Shown here piece after piece: positions 1-15,500 of a stretch of DNA of 64,000 nucleotides. Source of the DNA: Nectonema munidae (lineage: Eukaryota > Nematomorpha > Nectonematoida > Nectonematidae); assembly GCA_030549495.1 (NCBI GenBank), contig JAUIRK010000278.1, forward strand, positions 664,001 to 728,000. The letters are read 5' to 3'. Each line of letters begins with the position of its first letter. The first letter of the stretch is position 1. The position numbers and the translations under genes are program-made. The notes beneath the pieces were generated by a model, which was not told where the DNA came from, did no database searches, and saw only the letters and a program-made list of their open reading frames with translations.

Positions 1-3000
1 TTTTTTCAAAGCCATTGAAAGAGATAAGAAATCAAATTCAATTTCGCTCACAATGGCGTATAACTAGTGAAGGTTATCGATAGGAAGCCAAACATGAACC
101 TCAAATAAATACGGGAAAAAACTCTTCATAGCAACAATTTTGGCATGTAAAACCTTGATGTCAAAGAATTTTAGGGTGGGAATTTTTCATTTAGTGTAAA
201 GTACTTTAATTTTGCAAATTATTGTTTAAAAAAAATTCGCGATTGAACATTTCTAAAATTTTGGATATGTCAACGAAAAAATTTAGTTTTTTCACTTGTT
301 GAGCACTTAAATCCAAATTACCGTCATTTTTATTTCATGAAAGATTTAAAAAATTTCGTATAAAAAAAGTGAAGCTCTGAAAATTAATTTCGTGGTTCGC
401 GAAATTTTTGTTTTGGCGAATTTTCCAAAAATGCTTTTGTGTGAAAATTCTTGATTAGATCGGAAACAATTACACAAGTAACATTTTGACTGGGTCAGGT
501 GAAGCTTCAAAACTAAAAAGACGAACATTTTTGAATGGTGTAACGAATTCACGTTAAGAAATGAGAAGACGTTGTTATAAAATGGGAATAGAACTCTACT
601 ACTTCACCCTGAAGAATGTGACTCGAGAGAGAGGAAGAGAAAAAGTGCAAGATTCAAAAATACAAAGGCGAAGGAGCAGAAGAGAGAAATCGTAGAGTAA
701 ACAAAAATCTTGCGCAGTGATGAAGACCGCACCTCTTGTCAAGGAAGAGGGGGGTGGTGGTATGTATGTCAATCAGCCAATCGAAAGCTGTTGAGCAAAG
801 AAGCTCCTTTGTCACAACGTCTCGACAGAACAACAGAGAAGGCATTCTTCTTCACCCCTTTACCGTTTGTTTGTGTGAGTGAGTGAGCGTTTGGATCTGC
901 CGACTTCAACCATGATTTCTCCCTATGACATCAAGTCACGGAACATTACGGCTTTGTGATAAATATACGGTATTCCATTAGCTGAGTATAGAATGTCTGA
1001 GCACACAACACACACACACACACCATTTCAAGTGATATACAGAGATGATGCTTACCTTGGTAATCAGCTTATAACGGTGTCTTAAGATCAAAAGTCACAA
1101 ATTCTTTCCTTTTTGCACTAATTATATTACCGGGAACTTTAAAGTCGCCACCTTTTGTATGTAAGGAATCTTTTATATAAAACATTTTTAGTTCTATTTG
1201 GTCTTTTTGCAACTCTTGTACTTTTTATTAATTTTATTATCATTGGTTACGTAAAATGGAGTGAGCCTGGATGCGTTATAAAGATACAGCTGGTCAATTT
1301 ACTGAAGTTGGGGATTGCAAAAATGTTTAAAGGTCGGCTTTTGGCCAGTTATACTTGAATCAAGTTAAGAAAATAGGCAACTGACTCGCCCGAGGAAAGT
1401 GTGCCTTAAGCCAATATAGATTACCACCCTTCAGTGATTAAAAATATTGATAAAATTAAAAAAATTACAGATGCTTTGAATGTGACCAAAAAGACACTCC
1501 AATAATTTTTTTTATATTTTTTTATTACCACCATCTATTGTTAAAATTTTAACACTTAATAACTATTTTAGTGGTCTTAGCACTAAGGGTACAATACTTG
1601 TAACTAAAAAAAATACAAGTTTTTTTTATCAAATTTATATTTTACTTGGAGCGGAAGCTTTTTTAAACATGGATAAATTTTATTGTTATATTTACTCTTC
1701 ATATATGTTTTCTCATCGAATGCAGAGGGTGTCTTTAAATGTTCGAAAAAATTTTTTTTAGGAATCACCCTACCCTTCACTCTCTTCAACACTAGAAATA
1801 CTGAAAAGAAGTTCACTTACAAAATTATATATAAATATTACAAAATTTGGTCTTGGGCCATTCCCTTCTGCACAATTTGCTACTAGAACAACTAGGTACT
1901 GTCATGTCATTCAAGGATTGAATTGCCCTAGCCCCGTATTTTCCTAGTGAAACCGAATTGTCTGGGCCCGAATGGTCAGAGTCCTGTACCGAATTTTTGT
2001 GATATCATTTGAATATCATATTCTGCAAACTATGTCTATTTTGTCTTTTTGCAATTCTAGTGAAAAGTCACACCCCATTTGGCAATTTCAATTCCTTAAA
2101 AACAATAATTTTATTTAATCAAAAATGTTATGCAATATCATCCATTCAAAACATTTTTGTCTCCCCTTAAAAAGGTCTCAGCAGGATATTTATATAAACT
2201 CTTTCTTCCTTTTTTATTATTAAAAAAACAAATACAAACTCTACATTTTAAAAGGAGAGAGAGAAAGATTTTCTGTTTAAAAGAATTTTACAGAAGGAGC
2301 TGTAAACTCGGTTTGATCGGTGATCTCTTAAACGTTTTCAATTCTAGAAAATGTCTTTTTAATAATTTGGGCTTAGAAAATCGGCAAAAATCGAAAAAAG
2401 AGACAATTTTATTCTTTTTGGTGCGATACTGCAAATGAAATATTCTGAATGTCACAACATTTTGAAAAAATAATGGAATAAATTATAAATGTGTAATGGC
2501 GTTGTAAAATATTAATTTTAATTAAGACAAAAAAATAAGCATCATTTATACTTTGTTTTTTAATGAAGTTTATTAAAAACTTAAAAATTTTCAAACTTAG
2601 AACATTTTTAAAACATATTTTTTACCGTTCAAGTTCCAAAATTGCTATTTAAATTTAATATATATAAAATAAGATTATAAAATTTAGCTTTCAAATGCAA
2701 AAGATTAAAATATTTATGCAAAAAAAGTTTTTTTTAATTTTATTTATTATTTATTATAACTATGCTACTTTTTGAATCAATATTCTCTTACGTTACCCAA
2801 ATGAGCATTTCCAAATGAACTCAATCGAGAGATGAACATTTGTTATATCAATTGATACATGAGAACCACTGAGATAGAGTCTTAAATCAAAAAAGTCATT
2901 AAAATATTTTTTCATTTATGCAATTTTGTTAAAGCGAACGATTGAATTTTGTTAAAAACATTTTTATGCGCTTTTATATTTATAATGACATTTCGTAAAC

Positions 3001-3352
3001 GGCTTAAACATAGAAAGCTTCGCCACCTCCGAACTATAACATACGTTTTGGTATCATTGGCGTACTTAACATATGTGCCAGCCGGGCAAATGCTAATTTA
3101 AGCGTCCCGTTGTAACTACAAAACTTTAAAACGCTGAAAACTGAATTATACATATGCCTGGAAAGTAAGTAGACAAAGAGTAGCAAGCATTGTTTCAATT
3201 CTTTAGCCAACCCTACCCCTTACACTCCATCTGCTGCTACCCTACTTGGGGATATGCAATTGATTTATCTATGGCCTCATATACGCCACTTATTTTGAAA
3301 GTATAATAATCCACACATCCTCCATTTTGTTTAAGTTCAATATACGGTTTAT
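1..3352. other. 5' intergenic region, no gene recognised
   Basis: This stretch is AT-rich and I recognise no protein family on either strand. The patch at about 590-1060 is richer in G and C than its surroundings and ends in a short CA microsatellite near 1003-1024. It could be a promoter or untranslated exon of a gene to the left, but nothing proves this. The last few hundred bases before 3353 should hold the promoter and 5' untranslated region of the leucine-rich-repeat gene. An in-frame TAA lies about 20 bases upstream of its ATG. Confidence 0.4.
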
Positions 3353-3536
3353 ATGAGTGGAAGCGCTAAGACAGCAAACATGGGAAAATTGGGGGTTGTT
3401 GCGCATGCTGGTCAAAATGGCCACAACTCTCGTGTACAAAGCAAAAAGGGCATTCGAATCAACTCCGCTCTCACTTCTACCGAATCTTGGATCACGTCAG
3501 AAGAGATTGATCTTAGCTCTAGAAAACTGAAAGAAG
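3353..3536 (+). CDS. LRRC40: LRRC40-like exon 1 (start codon)
   Basis: First coding exon, from the ATG to a donor in AAGAAG|GTTTTTG. It encodes 61 codons plus one base: a polar N-terminus with several Lys, Gly and Ser, then EEIDLSSRKLKE, the usual half-repeat before the first LRR. A TAA in frame shortly upstream excludes a longer N-terminus in this exon. A second Met at residue 10 is an alternative start. Confidence 0.85.
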
Positions 3537-6500
3537 GTTTTTGAAATTTTTTCCCAAACAGTTTGATATATTTCTTTGTATTCATATGCTCATGAAAAAG
3601 TGAGAGAATTTAGAATTGGCTTAAAAATTAGTTTTATACATTATTAAAAACTTACCTAAAATTTTTTATATTGAAGAAGGTGACATCATATAATTGGAGT
3701 AGCTAATTTGCAACGTCGACCGTTTTACCTGAAGATACCAAAAGATATAAAAATTTTTAGTAAAAAATCTCTAGACAAAACAAATCTGTATGGAAAAAAA
3801 TTAAAAAAAAATCTATTTCAAAAATGAAAACTTACAGGCAAATTTTTTAATAACTTTTTGTACCTTCCTGTTTCTTCCAATAAGTTTTTATCTTTCAATG
3901 GTTTTTTTTATAATATTTTAATACAGATTTATGGTGTTTAAAGATATATTAAATGTTTTTTGATTTTTCTACTCAAAATTTCCAGATCTTTTGGTATCTT
4001 ACGTTATCCTTCGCTTTCTTCCGGTATCTTTCGCTTTCTTCCAGTAAAAAGTCTGACCCTTACTGAAATAAAATAGAGAATATAAAATGTTTATAATTTT
4101 AATAATAAACTAAATTTTTTTTAAAATAACTCTCTAAAGTGTTGATTGAATTTATCCTAATAAAACTTTTTTCTCCCAGATTGTATGATATTTAATCTAG
4201 CCTTTTAATTTTATGATCATGTTATAATCAGGGCAAACAAAAGTCAAAAATGCCATTTTTTTAAAAATAACTAAATCAGTGCAAACCAATTTTAAATAGT
4301 TTGAACTATATTTTCTTTTCTTTTCTTTTGGATTTTTTTAGGTCAATAAAGTCAAAAGTCAATAAAATTTCTAAAATTTATTTTGTGCAAAACTGTTTTT
4401 AGTAAACCAAAAATTAAAATATTTTCAACGATTATTACATGTTTAATTACATTCTCTCATGTAGTATTTGAATTTTTCTTTTAATTAATTTTTTTAATGT
4501 ATATATCTAATAATTTTCATCATAAATTTGCTTTTAATTTTGTTGTTGAATATAAAGCTAAAATAAAGTAAGGAAGAAAGTTTTAGGCCAAAAAGTTCAA
4601 AAAGAAGTATTTTAGTTCAACAAAAGTTATAAAAACTGTATTTCTTAAGAACCAAAGATACTAAATATTATTTTAAAATTATAATTATTTTATTCCAAAT
4701 TTTTAATTATTTTTATTAATCTAATATAATCTAAGATACGAGTCTTTATAACTTTTGCATGATTTTTTATTTTAATATACTGTATGAAGTCTGGAAGAGA
4801 CCTTATCGGTCCAAGTTTCTAATAGTTTTTATTGTAGGAAAAAATAATTGTTAGAGGGAATTAATCAAAAATTACATCATCTGCTTAGGAAACCTGAAAT
4901 CATTTAATTTGAAGTGCAGTGACATACATAATTTGAGAGCATCCGCTCAACATCATTGTTGTCAGGTTATATTCATAATATAGGCAGATTCGCCATGTGG
5001 CAATGACACAGCTCGGGTTTGTTGTGTTTCTTCTTGATGGAATTTCAAACTATAAAACCACACATTCCCAACTTAGTGTATATATGTTTCCAAAGAAATA
5101 AAAAAACTTAAAACTCTCCAAAAAATTAACACCAGTTAATTATGCTAATAACGATTTTTGAAACCATTTTACTTTGAAGTTGAAAATAATAAGTCTTAAA
5201 AATAAAGCTTCAGATACGATTAATAAAAGTGTCTTTAAGATATGAAGCAACGGAAAGACGAACTGAAAAACTTAATTCTGTCAAAGCCTTCAAGATCTCT
5301 TTCAATCGCTTCAATGTTTCTTTCAAAAAATGAACAACCCTTTCTTCCGAAACTTTGAATGCTCAAATATTTTTCAAAAGTCTTCTTATGAATAACGAAC
5401 TGTATTTTTTTGATAAGAAAATGTAAGCAATTTTACAATTTTGTATTAAAAATAGTTTTTTACATAACTAAATATTCCCGGTTTTCTTCAATATTTTTGC
5501 AACAGAAACCGATTCTTGAAACTCGGAACTCATTTCCACACCAGTTGGCGCGTTTTGCTCAAAAATTTATTTTCTTATTAATGTCACTTTTCATCCATTG
5601 TTAAAAATTTGCTTGAGGGGAAAAATTATGAAAAAATTTAATAAGAAAGGTTAACATTATATTTCAAATTTCACAAGTTCCAGAAAACATATGGAAGTGT
5701 GGGGGAGGAGAAGTGGTTGGAAGAAGCGGAAAAAAGGGTGCGCAAATCCATCAAAATGGAAGTGATTCGATGGAAGTGAGGAAAGTTAATCTCTCGTCAA
5801 ACCTGCTGCAGGACATCAGCGAAGAAATCAGTTTGTTGACAACGCTCAGAGCATTGGATGTAAGCTTTTTTATTTTCCATATTTTAAAAAGAAAAGAAGA
5901 ATTTTGTTTCGCTAGCAGAATAAAATCAAACGATCTTTGGTATAAAGCTCTAAAAATTTTATTATTGAATCTTATAAAACATTGAAATAAATTCAAAATG
6001 GCCCAAATGACGCAACTAAATATATAGAGTATAGACAATTTATATTATTATGCACAGAGCTATACTTTTTTTTATGTTTTTTAAATGCCGCAACAAATGG
6101 CTCAACAAAATGGTTCCCGTCATTCAAAAAGAAGGAAGCAATCAAATGGAATAAGAGAGCACTGAATATGCCACTGTCAGTGTCGTATTATTGTATACGC
6201 TAAAAAAGCTATAGCCTAGATCTTAAAAATTTTAACCTTCAAATGTAAATGAAAAAAAAATTTTTTATATCAAAACTCAACAAATTAGTGCTTTAAAATT
6301 GTGCTTTTGTAGATTGTTAAGAGAAGCGATCTATCATATTTTCTTGGTTAAACTAATTCCAACATTTTTACATGTTAGTCTAACGCATTGAGGTTTGAGG
6401 ATTGAACTGAATCATTTGTTTAATCAACTCTTGTGGATTAAATTATTTAATTTGCTCAATTTATAACGAAGAAAATCGTTGTTTTACCGAGACCATATGT

Positions 6501-9500
6501 TATTTCAACGAACAGAATAGTACGCGTATGGATCGTTGCGTTAACAAATCAATAAATAATCTTTAACAGTGTTTAGTTTGATTAAGTTGTCATTTTTGAA
6601 AGAAACGTCCTATGAGCATATATATTTTAAACATTTGTTTGAAAACTATGTGCCAAAAAAATTTGTTTCCACTTTTGCCTTTCGTGTATCCAATGCGACA
6701 AGATGCGTATAGCGTATCATTTCTTGACATACTCAGTTTATTATGCTTTTGAGAAGTAAAAGAAAATTTGTTTTGATTAGCAATTTGCTAGATTTTTTCT
6801 TTAATGAACTTTTTCGATGTTTGCACGGTTTAAATCTCACTAGGCGTGGTTTGATCATTTCTAAAAATCCATATGCCAATTTGAAAACCAAATAATTTGA
6901 GTGAATCAATTCCAACTTAGGATATGACTAATTGCTGTAAACTCTTTTGAGAGCTTCTTCAATTTCCTGTTGATATTTTTTGAATAAGAAATTCTTGATA
7001 CAAAATAATTTTGACTTCATTCAGAGTAAGATTCTAAAATCAAACTTTCTTATTGTGAATAAAATAAGCTGGCATTAAAAAAATATGTTGTTAAATCTTC
7101 TTGGCCTTCAATATAAGAGCTTGTTATCGCATATGTGACTGTATTTCCTTTGGACTCTTCTAACTTTTTTCAAAGGGAAGAGAAGTTAAGGCTGAAGAAA
7201 ACAAAGACACCCCTAAAAGTTCACAAGTGATTTCCAACACTAATATGCGTGAGGCAAAATATATAAAGAATTTCAGTTGGATGCGAGTTCAAATGGAAGA
7301 AATCATTCAGCATAATTCTATTCCGTTTAAAAATAAATGCAGATAAAATTTTTTAAACGATACAGGAATGAGTAATTGTGTGTTGTAAAAATTTTAAATA
7401 CATTTTAAAAATGGCATGACATTTCTCAATAAACTTTATTAATAAAATTAAATAAATAGAATGTAAGTCTTACCTTCTGTCAAAATTTTCTAATTAATTT
7501 AATAACACGTCTAAGATTGCATTTATTTTGTAAGGAATAAAATTATCCCGTTTTGAATCAATTTTAAAAGAAAACTTTCTTTATTTAGTGTAATTGAGCT
7601 TTAAAAAATCTTGAAGCATTTCTTGACATTTCTGAAGCATTAATTTCTCCATACATAACCCATGTAACAAATATTTTTATTTTTTTTGAAGCTAGTTGAT
7701 TTTTCAATTTTTTTACCCAATTTTTTTTACATTTCAAGATTTTCTAACATAAAACTATACTATTTTAACTTTTGTTTAACCCTTTGAATACCAAAATTTT
7801 GAAGACGATTCGTCTGCTTTCTTTTTCAATGAAATTTTATATATACAAAGCAGACGATTTTTATTTCTTGGAACACTGGTGTCCCACTGGTCCTCAAAGG
7901 GTTAAAATGCTTTTGCACTGACCATCGTTTCTTTTCTTTTTACAATAGCTCCATAATAACAAGTTAACCAGTCTACCAAAGTCTTTGAAGCTATTGAGAA
8001 ATCTTACCTCCCTCGACATTAGGTAAGATTTCACATCCTTACACATATGGCCGTTGCCTACATTTTCTTTTGCCGTTTTGAGGTCTCCTCTACCCCATAA
8101 AACCTGCAAAATTATTCTGATTTCGTGTCGGAAAAGAGCAGATTAAATATTATAGAAAATAAAATCTTGCAAAGCCTTGTGAAAATGGTACTTTTGTCTT
8201 ATCTGTCACCATTTTGAAGTAAAAGTAAAGTTACCGTGGGGTGTCTTCATCGAGAAGGCACAATTGCGCCGCTTGTATCGAACGATGAGGAGACTAAGCT
8301 TGATGCTGGATCGAACCCAAGACCTTGGCTTATCGAAGCTATCTTACCCACGCCTCCAAAAAAGGCAGCCTAAAATAGAATAAAAGCATAAAAAACACAA
8401 ACTAACATAACACAAGTTTAGTTTAACAATTAGTTCATTAATCTGCTTAATTTAAACGTGTTTATACAATAATAGTTTTCTCTTTGAATGAAGTTCATTT
8501 TAAAAACGAACAGGCGATGTTTCTTTTCATGTGTCCTTGGTGCGCCATTAAACATAAAAGAGTTAAAACTTACATTCGTTTAATTATTATTATCCCACAT
8601 ACTGTGCATATAATTAATTTAGTGGCAGCGAATTTGCTCGACTTATACGATGATTCGTTTTCTATTGTATATCAATTTGGCGCTACTTCGCCCCCTACCA
8701 AATTTCTTTTCGTAGTATTCTATTTTATATATGAGAAGAAATAAGATGATAAATTGAACAGATGTGTCAAATTTGTTGAATTAAGAATTTCCTTTTTTTA
8801 ATAAACCATTTCGGTAGAGTAGAGGAACGCAAAAGAACTTGAATTTCCAATGGAAATCAATAGGGATTAGTCAAAGTCGTCTAGTATGTGAAAACATCTT
8901 TAAAGAGAAGGAAGCTTCTGCGTTTGTTAAAATATGGGTTAAATATTACCAATTAAATGACAATCATTTTCAATATAACCCAATTAAATGACAATCATTT
9001 TCAATATAACCCAATTAAATGACAATCATTTTCAATATAACCCAATTAAATGACAATCATTTTCAATATAACCCAATCAAATGACAATCATTTTCAATAT
9101 AACCCAATTAAATGACAATCATTTTCAATATAACCCAATCAAATGACAATCATTTTCAATATAACCCAATCAAATGACAATCATTTTCAATATAAACCCA
9201 ACTAGATTTGCTTGTATTCAAAAGGTCGGCTTCATCTCACAGATTAGCTTTTCTGTAACATTGCTATACGTACGTTATGGGATTGTTTTTCTTTCTGTAT
9301 CCTTTTATAAAGATACATTTTTGTCTTTACTTCTGAGGAAAAACAAATTTTGTAACGCGAGTATACGAATTACATGTAATCGTTTTTATGGGTGATATAA
9401 CTTATAACTTTTGCTTTCACCGAATAAAGTCAAAACAAGATATCTGCGTTTCCTATTGGCTTTTGCAAGTTGAAGAATCTTGAAGTTTTAAACGCTTCGA

Positions 9501-12500
9501 CAAATGAAATTCAAGCATTTCCAGACAAATTCGGCGAATTAAAAAAGTTGAACGAAGTAGTAAGTTTGTTGATATACTTTTGCTTATACGATTTAATTTT
9601 TCGTTTAAATAAAAATTCAGTTTACTTCTTCTTAGATGGCAGCATTTTGAAGAAAATTCTTATAATAGAAATGTATTTTTATTAAAGGATTTGTCAGCCA
9701 ACAAAATTTGTGTTATTCCTACATGCATATCAAATTTAAAATGTCTCGTTATTTTCAAAATAAACAGCAACAAACTCACATCCATAACAAAAGATATTGG
9801 CAACGTGGAGAGTAATTTCGCTCATACCACCATTTCTTTCAGTTTAAACACTTTTTTCTTCTTCAACTTTTAGATCTTTCAATCTTTGAAGCTTGTGACA
9901 ATTTGATTGGACCGAATTTACCGGTTGAACTATCGCAGTTGTTCTGCTTGAATAGTGTTAACTTCAAACACAATAAGTTATCCAAGATGATTACTTTCAA
10001 AAATAGTTCCAATTTAAAAGTAAGGCAATTTTATTTAATAAATAACTTTCATTTCAAAATAAAGCCTGATATACAAAGCCATTCTGGGAATAAAATTTAT
10101 TTTATTGAAGATTTATGTATAGCATCTTTATTTTAACCGGTTATCGACCACAGTCGACATATGTCGACTTTACAAAAATATGAATCTTCTGCTTTTATCA
10201 ATGCTTTTTAATACAAATCTTCTGCTTTACATTAGATATCGTCTGATTATTAAGCTAACGTTTTTTTTCGATTATGTTCGTCCTTTTTTTTTTGTATATT
10301 TCGTCTTTTATTTTAAATTCAATACAAAAAAAAATAAACCTACAGTGAACAGGGACAACTTTAAAATGAAAAAGAGCAAACTTAAAAACAAGCACGGAGT
10401 CATAAAGTTCAACTTTCGTGTTTACTTAAGTCTTAGAAAGGATGCAGTTAGGTAATGATTTTTTTAAAACTGTGCAATAGCTGTGGGCATATAGACATTT
10501 TGATAGTTTTCCGTATTTTATTTCAAAATCAATTCACTTTCGGAATCGTTTAGTCGCGTGCAAGTAGGTACCGTAAAAATTTGGTACTAGAACAATTCGG
10601 TCGTACTCTTCAAAGTTTTATAGTTGCATGTGGGAAAAAATTAATTTGATAAGTAAATCTAGAATAAATTGGAATATACTTTTCCATCTTTTGTAATATT
10701 TCTCATAAACTTGTTCGGAAACCAAATTATCCAACCACCAAATAATATGCTTAAGAATATGCATGAGTTGTGGAATATTTCAAAAGGTATACCCTCTCAT
10801 TTGCATTTGAAATAAGATGAGGAGAATTGAGAAAACTTTCAAGAAAAACCCTGGAGATAAAAAAAAAATAAAAAGAGGCTTTTTCTATCACTACATTGTC
10901 TCCGCATTATTGGATAAATGGAGTTAATAATGTTTTTTTTTATGTCAATCGATAATTATATTTCAACCAATGAAAATGCTTCCAGCAACACACACAGACA
11001 GACGCACGATAGGTTATTATTTTAATATGGATAGATAAAGGATTTATGTTCAGACTTTTAGACAGTTAAATGCGCTCGGATAATATGCGAATCTTGGACC
11101 CCAAAAAATACGACAAACACCGAATCTCACGGTTTCTCGCATATTCATGTCTTTCTTGTTCTCCGACAACATTCAAGATGGCGGACATGATGGATGCTAA
11201 AATGCGCTCTCACTTAATATGCGGTAGGTATATTAGGTATAGTTCGCCCCCATTTACGACCAATGTTCCTATTTTGGAACATAAGTAATTTCTTTCTTCT
11301 TTTTTCAATGACTTTGAATATAAATCGTCTGCGTTTTTTTAGATATCGTCTGCTTTGCTTGGTCTTAAATGGGTTAACGAAAGAATAATGTATAATAATC
11401 TATATATATATTTATATAGTAGAAAAAAATGGATATTTTGAGCATTTTTCACAAATTTCTGTTAGACATAAACTCGGTTAGCGAAACCGTGCCAATTTTA
11501 AATATATGGTGATTATATCCAGTAGTGGGATTCACATTTTTTTTTAGCCAGTTCTTATTATTTTTAAAATAATTGTTAAACAAGCATTAATTATTATGAT
11601 GATGTTGTGGGTGCTTATTTTACTCTACGCTCTGTACTATATAGATAAATAAATATTTTAGTGTTCGCGAACTCACAAAATTCCATGAGACGGTTCTAAC
11701 TTAGCGGCTGAATCCCACTACTGATTATATCCATTATTTCTTTGTTGATAGTCAGATGTAAATGGAGAAAATTGTACTTATCCACAAAAAGACTCTGTCA
11801 TAGCTTTACTTTAAGGGTGTAAAAAGAAAGAAGAAGGATTCAAATAATAAAATATTTTATTCATTTGATTAAAGGAAGCGAAGTTTGCTAGGAATCAAAT
11901 TACGAAAATTCCCGATGACTTCTTCGCTTTTGCTCCAAATCTCACAACTTTTGACGTCAGTCACAATCAAATCGCAATCATACCGCAGAATATTCAAAGT
12001 GGAATTTCTCTCAAAGTCCTCAACTTTTCTTACAACAACATAAAAACGTAAATTTATTGATACATGCATCCAATATACACGAACTTTGAAGAAAATGGAT
12101 ATGAGCCTGAAGTGTCTATGCAAAGTATTTGTCGACTTTGTATTTTGATTTTCAAAATATTCAGAGAAAGTGTTACTGAGATGGCATCAATAAAAGTGAA
12201 TAAATGAATGTAGCAAGTTAAAGACTTTTACTCCGACTTTAAGCAACACTTGTCTTCTTCAGAAGGAACGATCCGAGAGAAGAGATGAGGAAAGATTTTT
12301 TTTCCCATGTTCTCTTGTATCTTTCGTTGTAAGGGTGTTGTTATAATATTAAGTAGACGAGAGTGATTGAAATTTTTTGCTTATTTTTATTTGAATAAAA
12401 GTTTTGCTTCCTACTTTCCTCCAAAGAATTCTCTCATTTAACCTGGACAAAAAATGTAGGTCTACATTATGTTATAAGTGTTATGATAAAATAAATTATT

Positions 12501-15500
12501 TATATAAAAAGATGGTCTCAAAGTGACTTGGAAAGAACAGAGGAGTAAAGGAGACAAAAAATTGCAATTAAAGAAATAGATCCACTTCATAGGAAAACAT
12601 GGATATCTTTTGTCAGAGGTGCGACAGTCAGTGAGATACTTGAAAACAACTGACCTAAATAAATGATGATTATAAAAATTCTATACATAATACAGATTGA
12701 TGATGATATATGTATATATGCGTTGAATTTTCAGAAAGTAGTGATCTCAACACAATTAATAAAAAAACTAAGATTGAACATATGTCAGTACTTAATGTAC
12801 GCTATTTTTATTTTTATTAAAAAATGGACATATGAAATGAATAAGATGGATTAAGGTATAATGGGTCAATGCCCTATAAGCAATCTTTATTGAGATATAT
12901 TTTTGAAGTTTTCTTTTATAGGATTCAATCTCAAGTAGCTCTTCTTCCAAATCTAACTTCTTTAGTTGTTGAAGGAAATCCTATTCGAGCATTGAAGAAA
13001 GAGCTGTTAGCGGTAAGGCCATATTTATGCTTAAAATCGTTAAATGACTTTAACCCATTTACGGCCAATGTTCCTATTTTGGAAAATAAGTAATTTCATC
13101 TTCGTCTGCTTTTTTCAATGACTTTGAATATAAATCGTCTGCGTTTTTTTAGATATCGTCTGCTTTGCTTGGCCTTAAATGGGTTAATTAACTGTCAAAA
13201 ATACCATATGTTATTCAGGAACGAATCTATAAAAAAATTTCCCCCTTAATTGTATTATTTTTTTCTAAAATCAACTTTTCTGAATAAAATTGATAGGGGA
13301 AGAACAAAATTTAATTCATATAAAAAACGATCATTTTAGTTTTTTTATTTTTTTTTATTGAATTTCAGTCCATCTTTATTAATATTTTATTCCTCCTTCA
13401 TCAATTTTAAATTCTTTTTATTCATATGACATTTCAGCATCATTTTACAGTGGAACCTCACGTTGTACTCGTAAAAAATGTTCGTGAACTGAGGAGAAAG
13501 GTTTTTCTTATTTTTCTGTAAATTATTATTACCAGCAGAGTAAATATAATTTACAAATTGTTTACTTGCTATATTTAAAAACAACCATTATAAAAAATTA
13601 TAAAAAGCCCACTTTTTGAGGGCATGATGCGAAAAACAGTTTGTGAGCTGAGTCATATGCGTTGGCAAAAATTACTCGTAAACGAATGTGTTCCTTGGTC
13701 CATATGTTCGCAGACCACGCTTCCACTGTATCTATTCATTTTATGAATGCTATATACATACGAAAGACATAAGTTTTTATGGATCTGGAATTCAACTCTT
13801 TTTTCAGAAAATCAGACTATATTTGATTAGAGTTGAGTGAACCCCAAACTTATACACACATATATAGCTCATTATCCAAATGAGGGGTCAATAACCTCTT
13901 GCCTCCCAATTATTTATCTAGTTAATTATCTTACTTCATATCAAGTTTAAAACTATTATATCTATTAATTTTGATCCCACTCTTGGCGATAAATTTTTCT
14001 GTCTTAAGCCTCTGTGTTTTTGTATATACAATATACATGCATTCTCATAATGCAAAATGAGTGGCTAAAGAAAGCTAGTTGAGATATTTAAGCTCTAATA
14101 TCTATCTTTTCATTGGTTCAAATAAATAATGGAAAGAGAATACTTGTCCAGACGCGGATCTAGAGGATAATCATTTAACACCGAGTTGATTTTATAATTT
14201 TTTTTCTCATAAAAGAATTTTTTTATATACACAATCATTGCGATTGAATGCCTAGAATACTACTCGTATTACACAAGCAACTTCTATTCATGTTACGGAT
14301 TTGAAATATTACTTTTCTTTCCCAAAACCAAACTAATTCTGATTGATCTATTCACTATAGATACTTCCGCTAAAAAGTCTTTTATGATATAAAATCTAAA
14401 ATTCGAAAACATTCCATTTTCCAATACCATATATTAACTAACTAAAAACTATTTTTAAACTATATATTCTCCTATTGATTTAAATAAAAAAAAATTTCAG
14501 ACAAACTAGCATTCACTCGAAAGAATGATTTATTCAGTCCAATCACAAAAAGTATGCTACGCGTAGTTCTAAATATAGGAAATTAAATTAAATTCAATTA
14601 GTAGAAACCGGTTCCAGACGATTGATTGGTCTAATGCATCCTCTATAAATTTTAACGAATTTTTTTTTACTTTATTTTTCACAAAAGTTAACTTTTTAAT
14701 TGTTTTATAGTTTTTTTAACTACACAAAAATTGGTATAAGAATGCTTTTAGAAATCTATTGTTTCTCCGTTTTTAATATATTTCAAAACTAAAATTTATT
14801 GAATAATGAGAAAAAATTGATTCTCTAAATCATTTATACCCAAAATTTTTATGTACTTATAAAACTCAAAATAAATAAAAACAATTTAAATTTGGCATAA
14901 TTTAAAATAATAGAATACTTAACCTTTTAAAATATATAAAATTTACTTTCCTAAATTTTAAAGTTGAATAATAGTATAGTAAAATTAAAATAAGAAATTA
15001 ATTAAAAATTTTATCATTTTAACAATCGCCTGGATACCAATCTTACGAAACCAGTAGAAACATAATAAAAAAATGGTGAAGATTTTTTTGTAGGTTACAT
15101 CCTTTAATTTTGAATATTTTGTTATAATGAAAGTTTTTGCTGTTTTAAAGTTCACACACGACATTTAGAAAGGTGGAATGCAATTGATATCATTTTTGAA
15201 AAGTCAGTTAAGCAAGGAAGAAATTTGCGCGTATGCAAACACGATTGAGAGTGGGCAGGTGCGAAGTCCAAACTCTTCAAATGATCCCACGATGCAAGGA
15301 ATAAGCAAATCTGACGTCATGATTAACAAAAAGTTAGAATACACGTAAATTTCTCTTCTACTTCGCCTAAAAAGCTGTGACTTTTACCAAGGCAAAAACA
15401 GCATGAATACTTCTTTTGCCATTCGCTTCTATTGATCAATTCCTTTAAAGAAGGAAAAAAGAGAGCTTTTGAAGGACAGGCGTCTGAGTTTTTTAATTTA

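Noticed and set aside
1058..1160. - strand exon ending with ACCAAG|GTAAGC at about 1058
   Set aside because: The donor is good, but the upstream sequence has no convincing coding frame and no partner exon.
1155..1358. Small membrane protein
   Set aside because: One hydrophobic stretch in AT-rich DNA with no conserved motif or neighbour; phenylalanine- and leucine-rich open frames are expected by chance here.
8949..9196. CRISPR-like regular repeats
   Set aside because: The 31-bp units are directly adjacent with no spacers, in an intron of a eukaryotic gene; this is a minisatellite.
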